From an uncultured Peptococcaceae bacterium (GTDB lineage Bacteria > Bacillota > Peptococcia > Peptococcales > Peptococcaceae), in assembly GCA_900556545.1 (NCBI GenBank), contig USPE01000084.1:1-7664 (forward strand): a stretch of 7,664 nt of DNA, in the 5' to 3' direction. The notes below the pieces were generated by a model. That model ran no database searches and had not been told where the DNA came from. It saw nothing but the letters and a program-made list of their open reading frames with translations. Position 1 is the stretch's first letter. Every line of letters starts with the position of its first letter. Shown piece after piece: positions 1-6,021 of this stretch. Made by a program: the position numbers and the translations under genes.

Positions 1-1965
1 ATGATAAATGATGATTTGACTGCTGAGTATAAGGAAAAGGTGATTTATAGCGTATTGGAGTTTGTTTCAAACTTAAATGATAATGTCAGCTATATGTATC
101 TGAATTCCCTAATGGATGAGTTTCACGATGCACAAAATGAGTCGGAAACGATCATGAAAAATGATCAGGGAGAAATTATTTATGTAGGAAAAGCGGTCAA
201 TCTGCGCAATCGTGTGCGGTCTTATTTTCGGGAGTTAAAGCCGGAGCAGGCCAAGACAAAAGCATTGGTAAAGCATATTGCCGATTTGGAGTACATTTTG
301 GCGGATAATGAGTTGGAAGCGCTGGTGTTGGAATGCAATCTGATAAAAAAATACAAACCAAAATACAATATCAGTTTGAAAGACGATAAAACCTATCCCT
401 ATTTAAAAATTACCAATGAGGATTATCCGCAGGTGCTGGTGACGCGCAAGGTACTGCGGGACGGCGCCCGTTATTTTGGTCCTTATCCCAGTGTCAATGA
501 GCTGCGCAATTCGCTGGAACTGATCCGAAAAATTTTTCCTTTTCGCAGTTGTCGGCAAAAGGTATTTACCAATGATCGTCCTTGTTTAAACGCCCATATT
601 CAAATGTGTTATGCGCCATGTATCGGACGTATCAGCAAAGAAGACTATAACGCCATGATTGATCAGATTGCGTTATTTTTTGAGGGCAAGCAGGATGGCT
701 TGGTAAAACGGCTGCAGCAGGAAATGGAACAGGCAGCGGAAAATTTGCAATTTGAACAGGCTGCTCGTCTGCGGGATCAGCTGCAGGGCATTGAACAGAT
801 TATGACGCAGCAAAAGGCGGTATTGGGCAGTGACGGCGATGAAGATGTGATTGCCATGGCGCGGGGACTCAATCAGTGCTGCGTGCAGATATTTTTTATC
901 CGCAATGGTAAAATTGTGGGGCGGGAGAACTATTTTCTGCGGGGTACTGATGACAGCAGCCGCGGAGAAGTGATTACGTCTTTTATGAAACAGTTTTATC
1001 TGAACTGTCAGTTTATTCCCCGTAATATTTTGTTAGAAACCGAACTGGAAGAACAGGATATTTTAGAGCAATGGCTGACAGAAAAAAAAGAGAGCCGCGT
1101 TTATCTGAAAGTGCCAAAGCGGGGCCAAGCCAAAGAATTGGTGGAGCTGGTAGGGAGAAATGCGCTGGAAGCGCTGACCAAGCAAGAGTTGGAAGATTCC
1201 TATCAGCAGCAGCGCACTACAGGAGCGCTGGAGCAGCTGCAGCAAATGTTAGGATTGCCCCGGCTGCCTCAACGGATGGAGTGTTATGATATTTCCAATA
1301 CCCAGGGGACCGAAAGTGTGGCGTCTATGGTGGTGTTTGTGGATGGCAAGCCCAAAAAAGATCAGTATCGCCGTTTTAAAATAAAAACAGTGGAAGGCGC
1401 TAACGATTATGCCAGCTTGCGGGAAGTGCTGCTGCGCAGATTCCGCCGCGGATTGGAAGAACAGGCCGATGAAAATACAGAAGGAAAGTTTCACATTTTG
1501 CCTGACATGATTATGATGGACGGCGGACGGGGACAGGTGAATATCGCTCTGCAGGTGCTGCAGGAACTGGATATTCCTGTCTGCGGTATGGTTAAAGATA
1601 ATCACCACCGCACCAGGGGATTGTATTATCAAAATGAGGAAATTTCTATCGATACACAGTCTGAACCTTTTTTATTGATTACTCGTATGCAGGATGAGGC
1701 CCATCGGTTTGCCATTACATATCATCGCAGTTTGCGGGGAAAACGGAATCTGACCAGCATTTTAGATGATATTCCCGGTGTGGGAGAAAAACGAAAAAAG
1801 AATCTGCTGAAGCATTTCGGCTCGTTTACAAAAATCAGAGAAGCGTCTGTAGAACAGTTGGCGGAAGCAGACGGCATCAGCAAAGCGGTTGCAGAAGAAA
1901 TTTATACCTATCTGCGCACCCATCAGGATTTACAGGCCAGATTAAATGGGCGCAAGAAGGGATAA
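1..1965 (+). CDS. uvrC: UvrABC excinuclease subunit C with a replaced N-terminus
   Basis: UvrC makes both incisions flanking a DNA lesion after handover from UvrA and UvrB in nucleotide excision repair; it is cytosolic. Visible in the 654 residues: most of a GIY-YIG nuclease domain (about 53-125), with the YVG motif at 61-63, Arg71, Glu111 and Asn123 in the catalytic positions; a UVR coiled-coil motif for UvrB contact (about 232-267); an RNase H-like nuclease with the DDH triad at Asp430 (CYDISN), Asp507 (MMDGG) and His568 (DEAHRF); and tandem helix-hairpin-helix motifs (about 585-645, IPGVGEKRKK). The oddity is residues 1-51. They do not resemble UvrC, and the usual PGVYLM strand before MKxxQGEIIYVGK is absent, so the first tyrosine of the GIY motif is missing. 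The protein is longer than the usual ~600-620 residues. The frame is open to the left edge, so the true start may lie outside the window. Met52 (154-156) is an internal alternative start but lacks a good ribosome binding site. Confidence 0.95.
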   Translation: MINDDLTAEYKEKVIYSVLEFVSNLNDNVSYMYLNSLMDEFHDAQNESETIMKNDQGEIIYVGKAVNLRNRVRSYFRELKPEQAKTKALVKHIADLEYILADNELEALVLECNLIKKYKPKYNISLKDDKTYPYLKITNEDYPQVLVTRKVLRDGARYFGPYPSVNELRNSLELIRKIFPFRSCRQKVFTNDRPCLNAHIQMCYAPCIGRISKEDYNAMIDQIALFFEGKQDGLVKRLQQEMEQAAENLQFEQAARLRDQLQGIEQIMTQQKAVLGSDGDEDVIAMARGLNQCCVQIFFIRNGKIVGRENYFLRGTDDSSRGEVITSFMKQFYLNCQFIPRNILLETELEEQDILEQWLTEKKESRVYLKVPKRGQAKELVELVGRNALEALTKQELEDSYQQQRTTGALEQLQQMLGLPRLPQRMECYDISNTQGTESVASMVVFVDGKPKKDQYRRFKIKTVEGANDYASLREVLLRRFRRGLEEQADENTEGKFHILPDMIMMDGGRGQVNIALQVLQELDIPVCGMVKDNHHRTRGLYYQNEEISIDTQSEPFLLITRMQDEAHRFAITYHRSLRGKRNLTSILDDIPGVGEKRKKNLLKHFGSFTKIREASVEQLAEADGISKAVAEEIYTYLRTHQDLQARLNGRKKG

Positions 1966-2068
1966 CATAAGTGGGTATCATTATCGGATAGAATTTTTCA
2001 GAGATGGATTCACTGACAAGGATAATTTGCTGGAAAGGCAGAAACAATTTATTGAAGGAGTGAGATAA
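1946..2068 (+). CDS. possible 40-residue hypothetical protein bridging uvrC and the membrane gene
   Basis: This ORF runs from an ATG that overlaps the last 20 bases of uvrC to a TAA 2 nt before the next gene. It fills the whole gap with no stop and encodes a charged peptide beginning MGARRDNISG and ending KQFIEGVR. Its end overlaps the ribosome binding site of the next gene, an arrangement often seen in translational coupling. Against it: there is no clear Shine-Dalgarno sequence before the ATG, it is very short, and I recognise no family. It could be a real small protein, the remnant of a longer gene, or chance. Listed as tentative only. Confidence 0.22.
   Translation: MGARRDNISGYHYRIEFFRDGFTDKDNLLERQKQFIEGVR
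2055..2060 (+). promoter_or_regulatory. ribosome binding site of the YvlD-like membrane gene
   Basis: AAGGAG lies 10 nt before the ATG at 2071. It fixes that start codon and shows the gene is translated from its own site rather than only by coupling to uvrC. Confidence 0.75.
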
Positions 2069-2070
2069 AA

Positions 2071-2409
2071 ATGAAGCACTTGATAGTAAAAGTTTTAATC
2101 AATGCAGCGGCATTGATGTTTACTTCAAATCTGATTGACGGGATTTATGTAGATGGCTTTGGCTCGGTATTGGTCGCAGCTATTATCTTAGGGATTGTCA
2201 ATGCCATTATCCGGCCGCTGTTATTGATTTTAACATTGCCGTTAAATGTATTGACATTGGGTTTATTAACCTTTGTCATCAATGGATTCATGTTAAAACT
2301 GGCGGCAGCCGTTGTGGGCGGATTTGATATTGTTGGAATGTGGCCGGCCATTGTCGGCGCGCTTGTATTGTCGGTAGTCAGCACTGTGCTGAATTGGCTG
2401 GTGGATTAG
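2071..2409 (+). CDS. YvlD-like / phage holin family 4 small membrane protein
   Basis: This 112-residue, almost wholly hydrophobic protein has about four predicted membrane helices (roughly 4-20, 28-50, 55-80 and 88-108). The pattern NAIIRPLLLILTLPLNVLTLG, with Asn, Arg-Pro and Leu-Pro in the central loop, is the hallmark of the Pfam Phage_holin_4_2 family, which includes Bacillus subtilis YvlD. Family members are short four-helix inner-membrane proteins; despite the name, most are chromosomal housekeeping genes of unknown function, sometimes linked to envelope stress. Nothing nearby suggests a prophage. It sits 105 nt downstream of uvrC, has a good ribosome binding site, and its stop is only 1 nt before the next ATG, so it is very likely cotranscribed and translationally coupled with the HAD phosphatase. 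The family call is firm; the role is not known. Confidence 0.88.
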   Translation: MKHLIVKVLINAAALMFTSNLIDGIYVDGFGSVLVAAIILGIVNAIIRPLLLILTLPLNVLTLGLLTFVINGFMLKLAAAVVGGFDIVGMWPAIVGALVLSVVSTVLNWLVD

Positions 2410-2410
2410 T

Positions 2411-3199
2411 ATGGGATATCGACTGATTGCAGCCGATTTGGACCGGACGTTGCTGCAAAGTGACGGAACCCTTTCTTCCTTTACGCAAGATGTGATAAGG
2501 CAGTGCATGAAAGCCGGTGTTGGTTTTACTTTTGCAACAGGGCGTATGTATTGCTCCGCGCTGCCCTTTGCCCGTAAGCTGCAGTTAGATCTGCCGCTGA
2601 TCACCTATCAGGGTGCGTTGTTAAAAGATGTACCAGGCAATGTGATGCACGCGCTGCATTTGCCCCGGGAGATTGCCCAATCTGTGGAAGAAATTTTGCG
2701 TAAAAGCGGCTTGCATTATAATATTTATGCCGATGAAACAATGTATTTTTCCACATTTGCGCCCCGGTTTTTAGACTATGCCCGTCATATTGGCGTAAAG
2801 CCCATAGCGGTTCCCAAAGCATTGGGCGATATCGCAGTCACGCAGTTTGGTGTATTTGCCGACCCGGAGCCCATTGCCCAATTACAGCAAGTAATTCAGC
2901 AGCAATTTGGCGATGATCTGCACACCGTTGTGACCAATGGCCGTTTTTTAGAAATTTGTCATCCCATGGTCTGCAAAAGCTATGGTCTGGATCAGTTAGT
3001 CAAGCATTTGGGCATTGATCCATCGGATGTGGTGGCGATTGGTGATAATCATAATGATTTGGATATGCTGCGGTATGCCGGGTTGGGTGTGGCTGTGGAA
3101 AATGCCATACCGGCTGCTAAGGCTGCTGCGGATCGATTGACCGCTTCTAATGATGAAGATGGCGTGGCAAAGCTGATTCAGGAGCTTGTATTATCGTGA
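2411..3199 (+). CDS. Cof-type HAD-IIB family sugar-phosphatase-like hydrolase
   Basis: This is a 262-residue cytosolic phosphatase of the HAD superfamily, whose Cof-type members hydrolyse phosphorylated sugars and cofactors such as FMN or PLP with broad specificity. All four HAD motifs are visible: I, the nucleophile and acid/base Asp9 and Asp11 in DLDRT; II, Thr43 in FATGR; III, Lys189 in MVCKS; IV, Mg-binding Asp212 and Asp216 in GDNHND. The variable type IIB cap lies between motifs II and III (about 80-180). Length is typical. In motif I the usual glycine (DxDGT) is arginine at position 12, which is a tolerated but less common variant. Only 1 nt separates it from the preceding stop; the weak GGTGGA at 2400-2405 lies inside the upstream gene, so translational coupling is likely. 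Being next to the YvlD-like gene may be only operon convenience. The exact substrate cannot be told from sequence. Confidence 0.93.
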   Translation: MGYRLIAADLDRTLLQSDGTLSSFTQDVIRQCMKAGVGFTFATGRMYCSALPFARKLQLDLPLITYQGALLKDVPGNVMHALHLPREIAQSVEEILRKSGLHYNIYADETMYFSTFAPRFLDYARHIGVKPIAVPKALGDIAVTQFGVFADPEPIAQLQQVIQQQFGDDLHTVVTNGRFLEICHPMVCKSYGLDQLVKHLGIDPSDVVAIGDNHNDLDMLRYAGLGVAVENAIPAAKAAADRLTASNDEDGVAKLIQELVLS

Positions 3200-3262
3200 A
3201 AGGACTATAAAAGGAATTTGCGGTATTCGGAGATAAGTAAAAAAATAAACTGATATAAAAAG

Positions 3263-3321
3263 TTGAGAGCCGACGCTAAGGGACATGATAAATGTATCTT
3301 AGCAGTCGGCTCAATTTTTTT
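3263..3321 (+). terminator. rho-independent terminator of the uvrC-HAD operon
   Basis: The 5' arm (3263-3280) begins TTGAG, continues through CCGAC and ends GCTAAG. It pairs with the 3' arm CTTAGC..GTCGG..CTCAA (3298-3314), with small bulges (AG at 3268-3269, A at 3304). A run of seven T follows at 3315-3321. The 17-nt loop can itself form ACAT/ATGT pairs. On the opposite strand the hairpin is followed by C and five T, so it may also weakly stop transcripts of the convergent transporter gene that ends at 3379. It is a long stem for a terminator, but the position and T-run fit well. Confidence 0.85.
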
Positions 3322-3378
3322 GTATTGTTTTGATGCAGTCGTTATCAAGTATATGAAGGATATAAAACAAAAACTGGT

Positions 3379-4299
3379 TTATGATAACTTGTTGTTTTTT
3401 GCATGTCGTTTATGCTGCAGCAGCTGCCACAGTGTTCCTTCTGAAATAATCAGACCCAGCAATGTAAGCCCCATACCGCACAGTGCGATGGGAGTAATTT
3501 GTTCCTGTAAAATAAGCGCTGATGTGATGACGGTGATTACAGGAATGAGATAAATATAAATAGCAGTTTTGACTGCGCCCAGCATTGCCACAGCTGCGTT
3601 CCAGCTGGCAAAGCAGCAGGCAGAAGCGCCTACGCCTAAAAATAAAATATTCATCAAATTCTGCGGCAGGATGATTTGCTGCCATTGGGGCTGAAAATCC
3701 ATAAAAAACAGGGCAGGCACCATAAAAATCAGACCGTATAAAAATATATGACGGGTGGTTTGCAGCACCGAATGACCATAACTGCCGATTTTTCTTGTTA
3801 AAATGGTATAAAGTGACCAAACAATAGCTGCAGCTGCGGCAAGCAAATCTCCGGCAGGATTAAACTGCAGGGCCTGTCCATTAAAGCTGATGCAGGCAAT
3901 GCCGCCGATGGCCAGTAAAAAGCCAAGAAAAAAACGGGGCTGCAGCGGCTGTCCCGGATTGATGACACGGCTGAACAGAGCAGTAAAAAAGGGACTGATG
4001 GCTACAATCACGCCGACATTGGAAGCCATGGTAAGCGTTAAAGCGACATTTTCAAATAAGAAATACAGGGTAACGCCGCAGATCCCTGCCAGCATAAAAT
4101 AAATCTCCTGCTTTTTATGCTTTAAGCGCAGAGGATGGGGACAGACGATAGACAAACACACAAACCCCAGTAAAAAACGGATAAAAAGAATTTCAATGGG
4201 GCTGAAGCTTTCCAGTAAAATTTTTGTGGAAATAAATGTAGTGCCCCAGATGGCGACGGTAACCAGGGCGATCAAATGGCCGATGGATTGCTGCTTCAT
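3379..4299 (-). CDS. DMT-superfamily EamA-type transporter
   Basis: This 306-residue integral membrane protein carries two tandem EamA repeats (about 8-140 and 150-287), giving some ten predicted helices, the usual architecture of RhaT/YdcZ/RarD-like drug/metabolite exporters. Family marks visible: AIWGTTFISTK near the N-terminus, SNVGVIVAISPFFTALFS closing the first repeat, and YLIPVITVITSALILQEQI near the end of the second, with the conserved Glu266. A short basic tail (HKRHAKNNK) follows the last helix and should be cytoplasmic. An AAGGAG (plus-strand positions 4310-4315) lies 10 nt before the start, supporting this ATG. The gene stands alone, convergent with the uvrC operon and downstream of a terminated gene on the same strand, so it probably has its own promoter, though I see no convincing one. 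Family members export amino acids, metabolites or drugs; the substrate here is unknown. Confidence 0.92.
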   Translation of the reverse strand: MKQQSIGHLIALVTVAIWGTTFISTKILLESFSPIEILFIRFLLGFVCLSIVCPHPLRLKHKKQEIYFMLAGICGVTLYFLFENVALTLTMASNVGVIVAISPFFTALFSRVINPGQPLQPRFFLGFLLAIGGIACISFNGQALQFNPAGDLLAAAAAIVWSLYTILTRKIGSYGHSVLQTTRHIFLYGLIFMVPALFFMDFQPQWQQIILPQNLMNILFLGVGASACCFASWNAAVAMLGAVKTAIYIYLIPVITVITSALILQEQITPIALCGMGLTLLGLIISEGTLWQLLQHKRHAKNNKLS

Positions 4300-4309
4300 A
4301 GCTGTAAGA

Positions 4310-4315
4310 CTCCTT
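4310..4315 (-). promoter_or_regulatory. ribosome binding site of the EamA transporter
   Basis: AAGGAG reads on the minus strand 10 nt before the ATG at 4299. It is a canonical Shine-Dalgarno sequence and fixes the transporter start. Confidence 0.75.
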
Positions 4316-4510
4316 GTAAAAAATGTTCATAGATAGTTTAACACAAATCAGAAAAAATAGTGGGCAAAATATTGAAATATTTTTTATGATTGGGGTGTTG
4401 TTAAAGAAAAACGGTTTTGTCATGGGAGGTTTGCAGAGTAGGGGTAGAAGTGTGTTTGCCTGTATGAGTAGTTGTAGTTTATTTGAGTATATTTTTGTTA
4501 TAACGTGGGC
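4316..4510. other. intergenic spacer without a recognised gene
   Basis: This is the spacer upstream of the EamA transporter and downstream of the next gene's terminator. It should contain the transporter promoter on the minus strand, but I can find no good -35/-10 pair; the region just upstream is AT-rich (for example TTAAACTAT on the minus strand). An 79-codon plus-strand reading frame crosses it but lacks a ribosome binding site. I recognise no RNA gene. Confidence 0.4.
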
Positions 4511-4554
4511 AGCAAAAAACAGACTTGCAGAAATTGCAGGTCTGTTTTTTTGCT
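4511..4554 (-). terminator. rho-independent terminator of the stalk-domain gene, bidirectional in form
   Basis: A near-perfect inverted repeat runs from AGCAAAAAACAGACTTGCA (4511-4529) to TGCAGGTCTG plus a T-run ending GCT (4535-4554), with one G-T pair and a 5-nt loop. Read on the minus strand, the stem ends in a run of T directly downstream of the stalk-domain gene that stops at 4580. The A-run and T-run flank both sides, so it could stop transcription in either direction. Confidence 0.88.
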
Positions 4555-4579
4555 TTGTGTAATTTTTGGGAAGCATTTT

Positions 4580-5644
4580 TTAGAATGCCAGTTTAAATGC
4601 ATCTGTCTGGCTGAATGGCAGTGTATATTCCTGGAATCCTGCAGCGTAAGGTGCAATTTCGTATTTTTGGAAATAGAAGGTTAAGCCTTCTTCACTGAGA
4701 TAATAGCCGTATGCTTTATTGGCAATTGCTTCTTGCAGATAGGTTTCTGCTTCCGGATAGAAGGTGTCCGGCTCTGCTTTGATACGGGCAGAGAAACCAT
4801 CAAAGATGATTTGCTCAATTTGTTTTTGATCGCCGTTTAAGATATCAGACAGCGTTAAAGATTTGCCGGTGGTCATATCATAAACAGCAGAATCCCGTAA
4901 TGTATTGGGATGAGCGCCGCCGGTATTTATCGTATTTTCAAACAATACAGAGAAGTACTTGTCCTGGTTGTAGGTAACTGCAAATCGTTCTTCTGTGGTC
5001 CAGAAACGGTTATTTTCTTCGGTAACGTCAGCCAATAAGTCGTTTGCTTCGGTTTGAAATGCAACTGCGCGGGCATGGGCAGCTGCTTCCCATTGTTTAT
5101 TTAATTGGGAGAAAATGGTACTGTCGGCATCGGCCCGGTAAATCAGCTGCGGATAGGCCATATCCACTGAGATACGGTCTTTGGATTCTTTAAAATGTTT
5201 TGTTGTATATTTATAATCTCCCTGGGTTGGCGCTGTGATAGAAATGAGTTGGGTATCTGCATTCCAGACTGCCTGTGCATCCAGAGCCTCAGATACGGAA
5301 CGTAATGGAACCATGACATGTCCGTTTATGATTTGTGCAGGTACATCCAGCTGTATGGTTTTGTCATTGCTGTACAGAGTATTGTCACCAACGGCAAGAG
5401 AAACATAGTCCAACTCTTTGCGGGCAAGTACGCTTTGATCGTCGGCATTCCATGTTACGTCGCAGTCCAATGCTTCAAAAATAGCGCGCATCGGCACCAG
5501 CGTGCGGGATTCCACGATAACAGGCGGTTGTTCCAGCTGCAGCGTTTGCCCGTTTACGGATACAGCCGGTGCTGCCAAAGCGCTGCCTGCGCTGGCGGTT
5601 AAAATTGCTGCGGTTGCGATTCCAATAATGAGATTCTTTTTCAT
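4580..5644 (-). CDS. secreted copper-amine-oxidase-type stalk domain protein with DUF4163/DUF3298 region
   Basis: The chosen start gives 354 residues. An ATG three codons earlier (5653) is also open, but the AAAGG Shine-Dalgarno abuts it and lies 9-10 nt from the ATG at 5644, so the later start fits better. Residues 1-24 form a Sec signal peptide: MKKN, a hydrophobic core, and cleavage after SALA. Two stalk repeats of the CuAO N1 type follow (about 27-140), seen as RTLVPMRAIFEALDCDVTW and MVPLRSVSEALDAQAVW. The C-terminal two thirds resemble DUF4163 plus DUF3298, the PdaC/RsiV-like extracytoplasmic module, with its signature GGAHPN (242-247) and a closing FYFQKYEIAPYAAG segment. The protein should be exported and may bind the envelope or a carbohydrate ligand. 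No catalytic residues of the PdaC deacetylase domain or amine oxidase itself are visible. It appears monocistronic, with its own promoter and terminator. Exact function is unknown. Confidence 0.88.
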   Translation of the reverse strand: MKKNLIIGIATAAILTASAGSALAAPAVSVNGQTLQLEQPPVIVESRTLVPMRAIFEALDCDVTWNADDQSVLARKELDYVSLAVGDNTLYSNDKTIQLDVPAQIINGHVMVPLRSVSEALDAQAVWNADTQLISITAPTQGDYKYTTKHFKESKDRISVDMAYPQLIYRADADSTIFSQLNKQWEAAAHARAVAFQTEANDLLADVTEENNRFWTTEERFAVTYNQDKYFSVLFENTINTGGAHPNTLRDSAVYDMTTGKSLTLSDILNGDQKQIEQIIFDGFSARIKAEPDTFYPEAETYLQEAIANKAYGYYLSEEGLTFYFQKYEIAPYAAGFQEYTLPFSQTDAFKLAF

Positions 5645-5691
5645 AGTCAACATCCTTTCCTTTTTGTGTCATACGTTGTATCAACATTCTT

Positions 5692-5697
5692 ATTATA
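5692..5697 (-). promoter_or_regulatory. probable -10 box for the stalk-domain gene
   Basis: A perfect TATAAT on the minus strand lies about 48 nt before the chosen start codon. At 17 nt upstream the -35 region reads TTTTTC, a poor match to TTGACA. The promoter is therefore plausible but weak or factor-assisted. Confidence 0.45.
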
Positions 5698-5800
5698 TTA
5701 GACGGGGCAGGACAGAAAAAGTTTGATAAAAGCAAGAAGTTTTTAGAAAATTTTTGGCAGTGTTTATCTAATCTTTTTATGTGGGGGCTGCAACCTCTGT

Positions 5801-5826
5801 GAAAGGCTGGATTTGCGCTGCCTTTC
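5801..5826. repeat. inverted repeat with 7-bp arms (GAAAGGC/GCCTTTC)
   Basis: Perfect 7-bp arms at 5801-5807 and 5820-5826 flank a 12-nt loop. No T-run follows on either strand, so it is not an intrinsic terminator. It could be an operator or an RNA hairpin if transcribed. Confidence 0.4.
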
Positions 5827-5874
5827 TGATCTAAAAAAAGAGCATGCTCAATTTTGAAAAATTTTTCTAAAAGT

Positions 5875-5888
5875 TGTTGCACGCAACA
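5875..5888. promoter_or_regulatory. candidate operator: 14-bp dyad TGTTGC-AC-GCAACA
   Basis: This is a perfect 6-bp inverted repeat around a 2-nt centre, lying 21 bp upstream of the permease -10 box. Its centre falls at about -40.5 relative to the inferred start of transcription, where the -35 element is otherwise missing. That position is typical of activator sites that overlap the -35 region. The regulator is not identified. Confidence 0.45.
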
Positions 5889-5909
5889 TCTAACGATAGG
5901 AATACAGCT

Positions 5910-5915
5910 TATAAT
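5910..5915 (+). promoter_or_regulatory. probable -10 box for the permease operon
   Basis: A perfect TATAAT lies about 107 nt before the permease ATG. The sequence 17 nt upstream (CATCTA) does not resemble a -35 box, which suggests help from an activator bound to the adjacent dyad. Confidence 0.5.
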
Positions 5916-6021
5916 AGCAATATCGAAAGGAGCTCTAAAGAAGATAAAGTAAGGACAGATATCTGCTATAAGAATCAAAAACAAAAATGATAAAAGATGA
6001 ACAAAAAAAGGGGATTCGATT

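Larger units (their letters stand above)
5645..6021. other. divergent regulatory region between the stalk-domain gene and the permease
   Basis: This gap of about 380 bp contains no credible gene. It holds a -10 box for each divergent gene, a 7-bp-arm hairpin at 5801-5826, and three adjacent dyads at 5840-5849, 5852-5871 and 5875-5888 just upstream of the permease -10. A 10-bp palindrome (CAGATATCTG, 5956-5965) lies in the permease leader. The leader from the inferred start of transcription (about 5922) to the ATG is about 100 nt and has an extra AAAGGAG at 5926-5932 with no start codon suitably placed after it. I do not recognise any riboswitch class. Confidence 0.6.

Noticed and set aside
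1071..1289. 72-codon plus-strand ORF inside uvrC
   Set aside because: It is an out-of-frame shadow of a gene whose own frame is fully supported by conserved motifs.
2071..2409. Holin-family gene as a sign of a prophage
   Set aside because: The YvlD-like branch of this family is commonly chromosomal. No lysin, integrase or structural phage gene is nearby, and it is embedded in a housekeeping-type operon.
3263..3553. Plus-strand 96-codon ORF starting at the terminator
   Set aside because: It begins inside the terminator stem without an ATG-linked ribosome binding site and overlaps the well-supported EamA gene on the other strand.
4323..4562. Plus-strand 79-codon ORF between the transporter and stalk-domain genes
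   Set aside because: It has no ribosome binding site, reads through the terminator hairpin, and its product shows no recognisable features.
5780..5840. Riboswitch-like G-rich and C-rich segment upstream of the permease
   Set aside because: I could not match any conserved riboswitch core, and it lies upstream of the inferred transcription start of the permease.
5475..5984. Minus-strand 169-codon ORF across the divergent intergenic region
   Set aside because: It overlaps the signal-peptide end of the stalk-domain gene in another frame, crosses both promoters, and has no coherent protein character.
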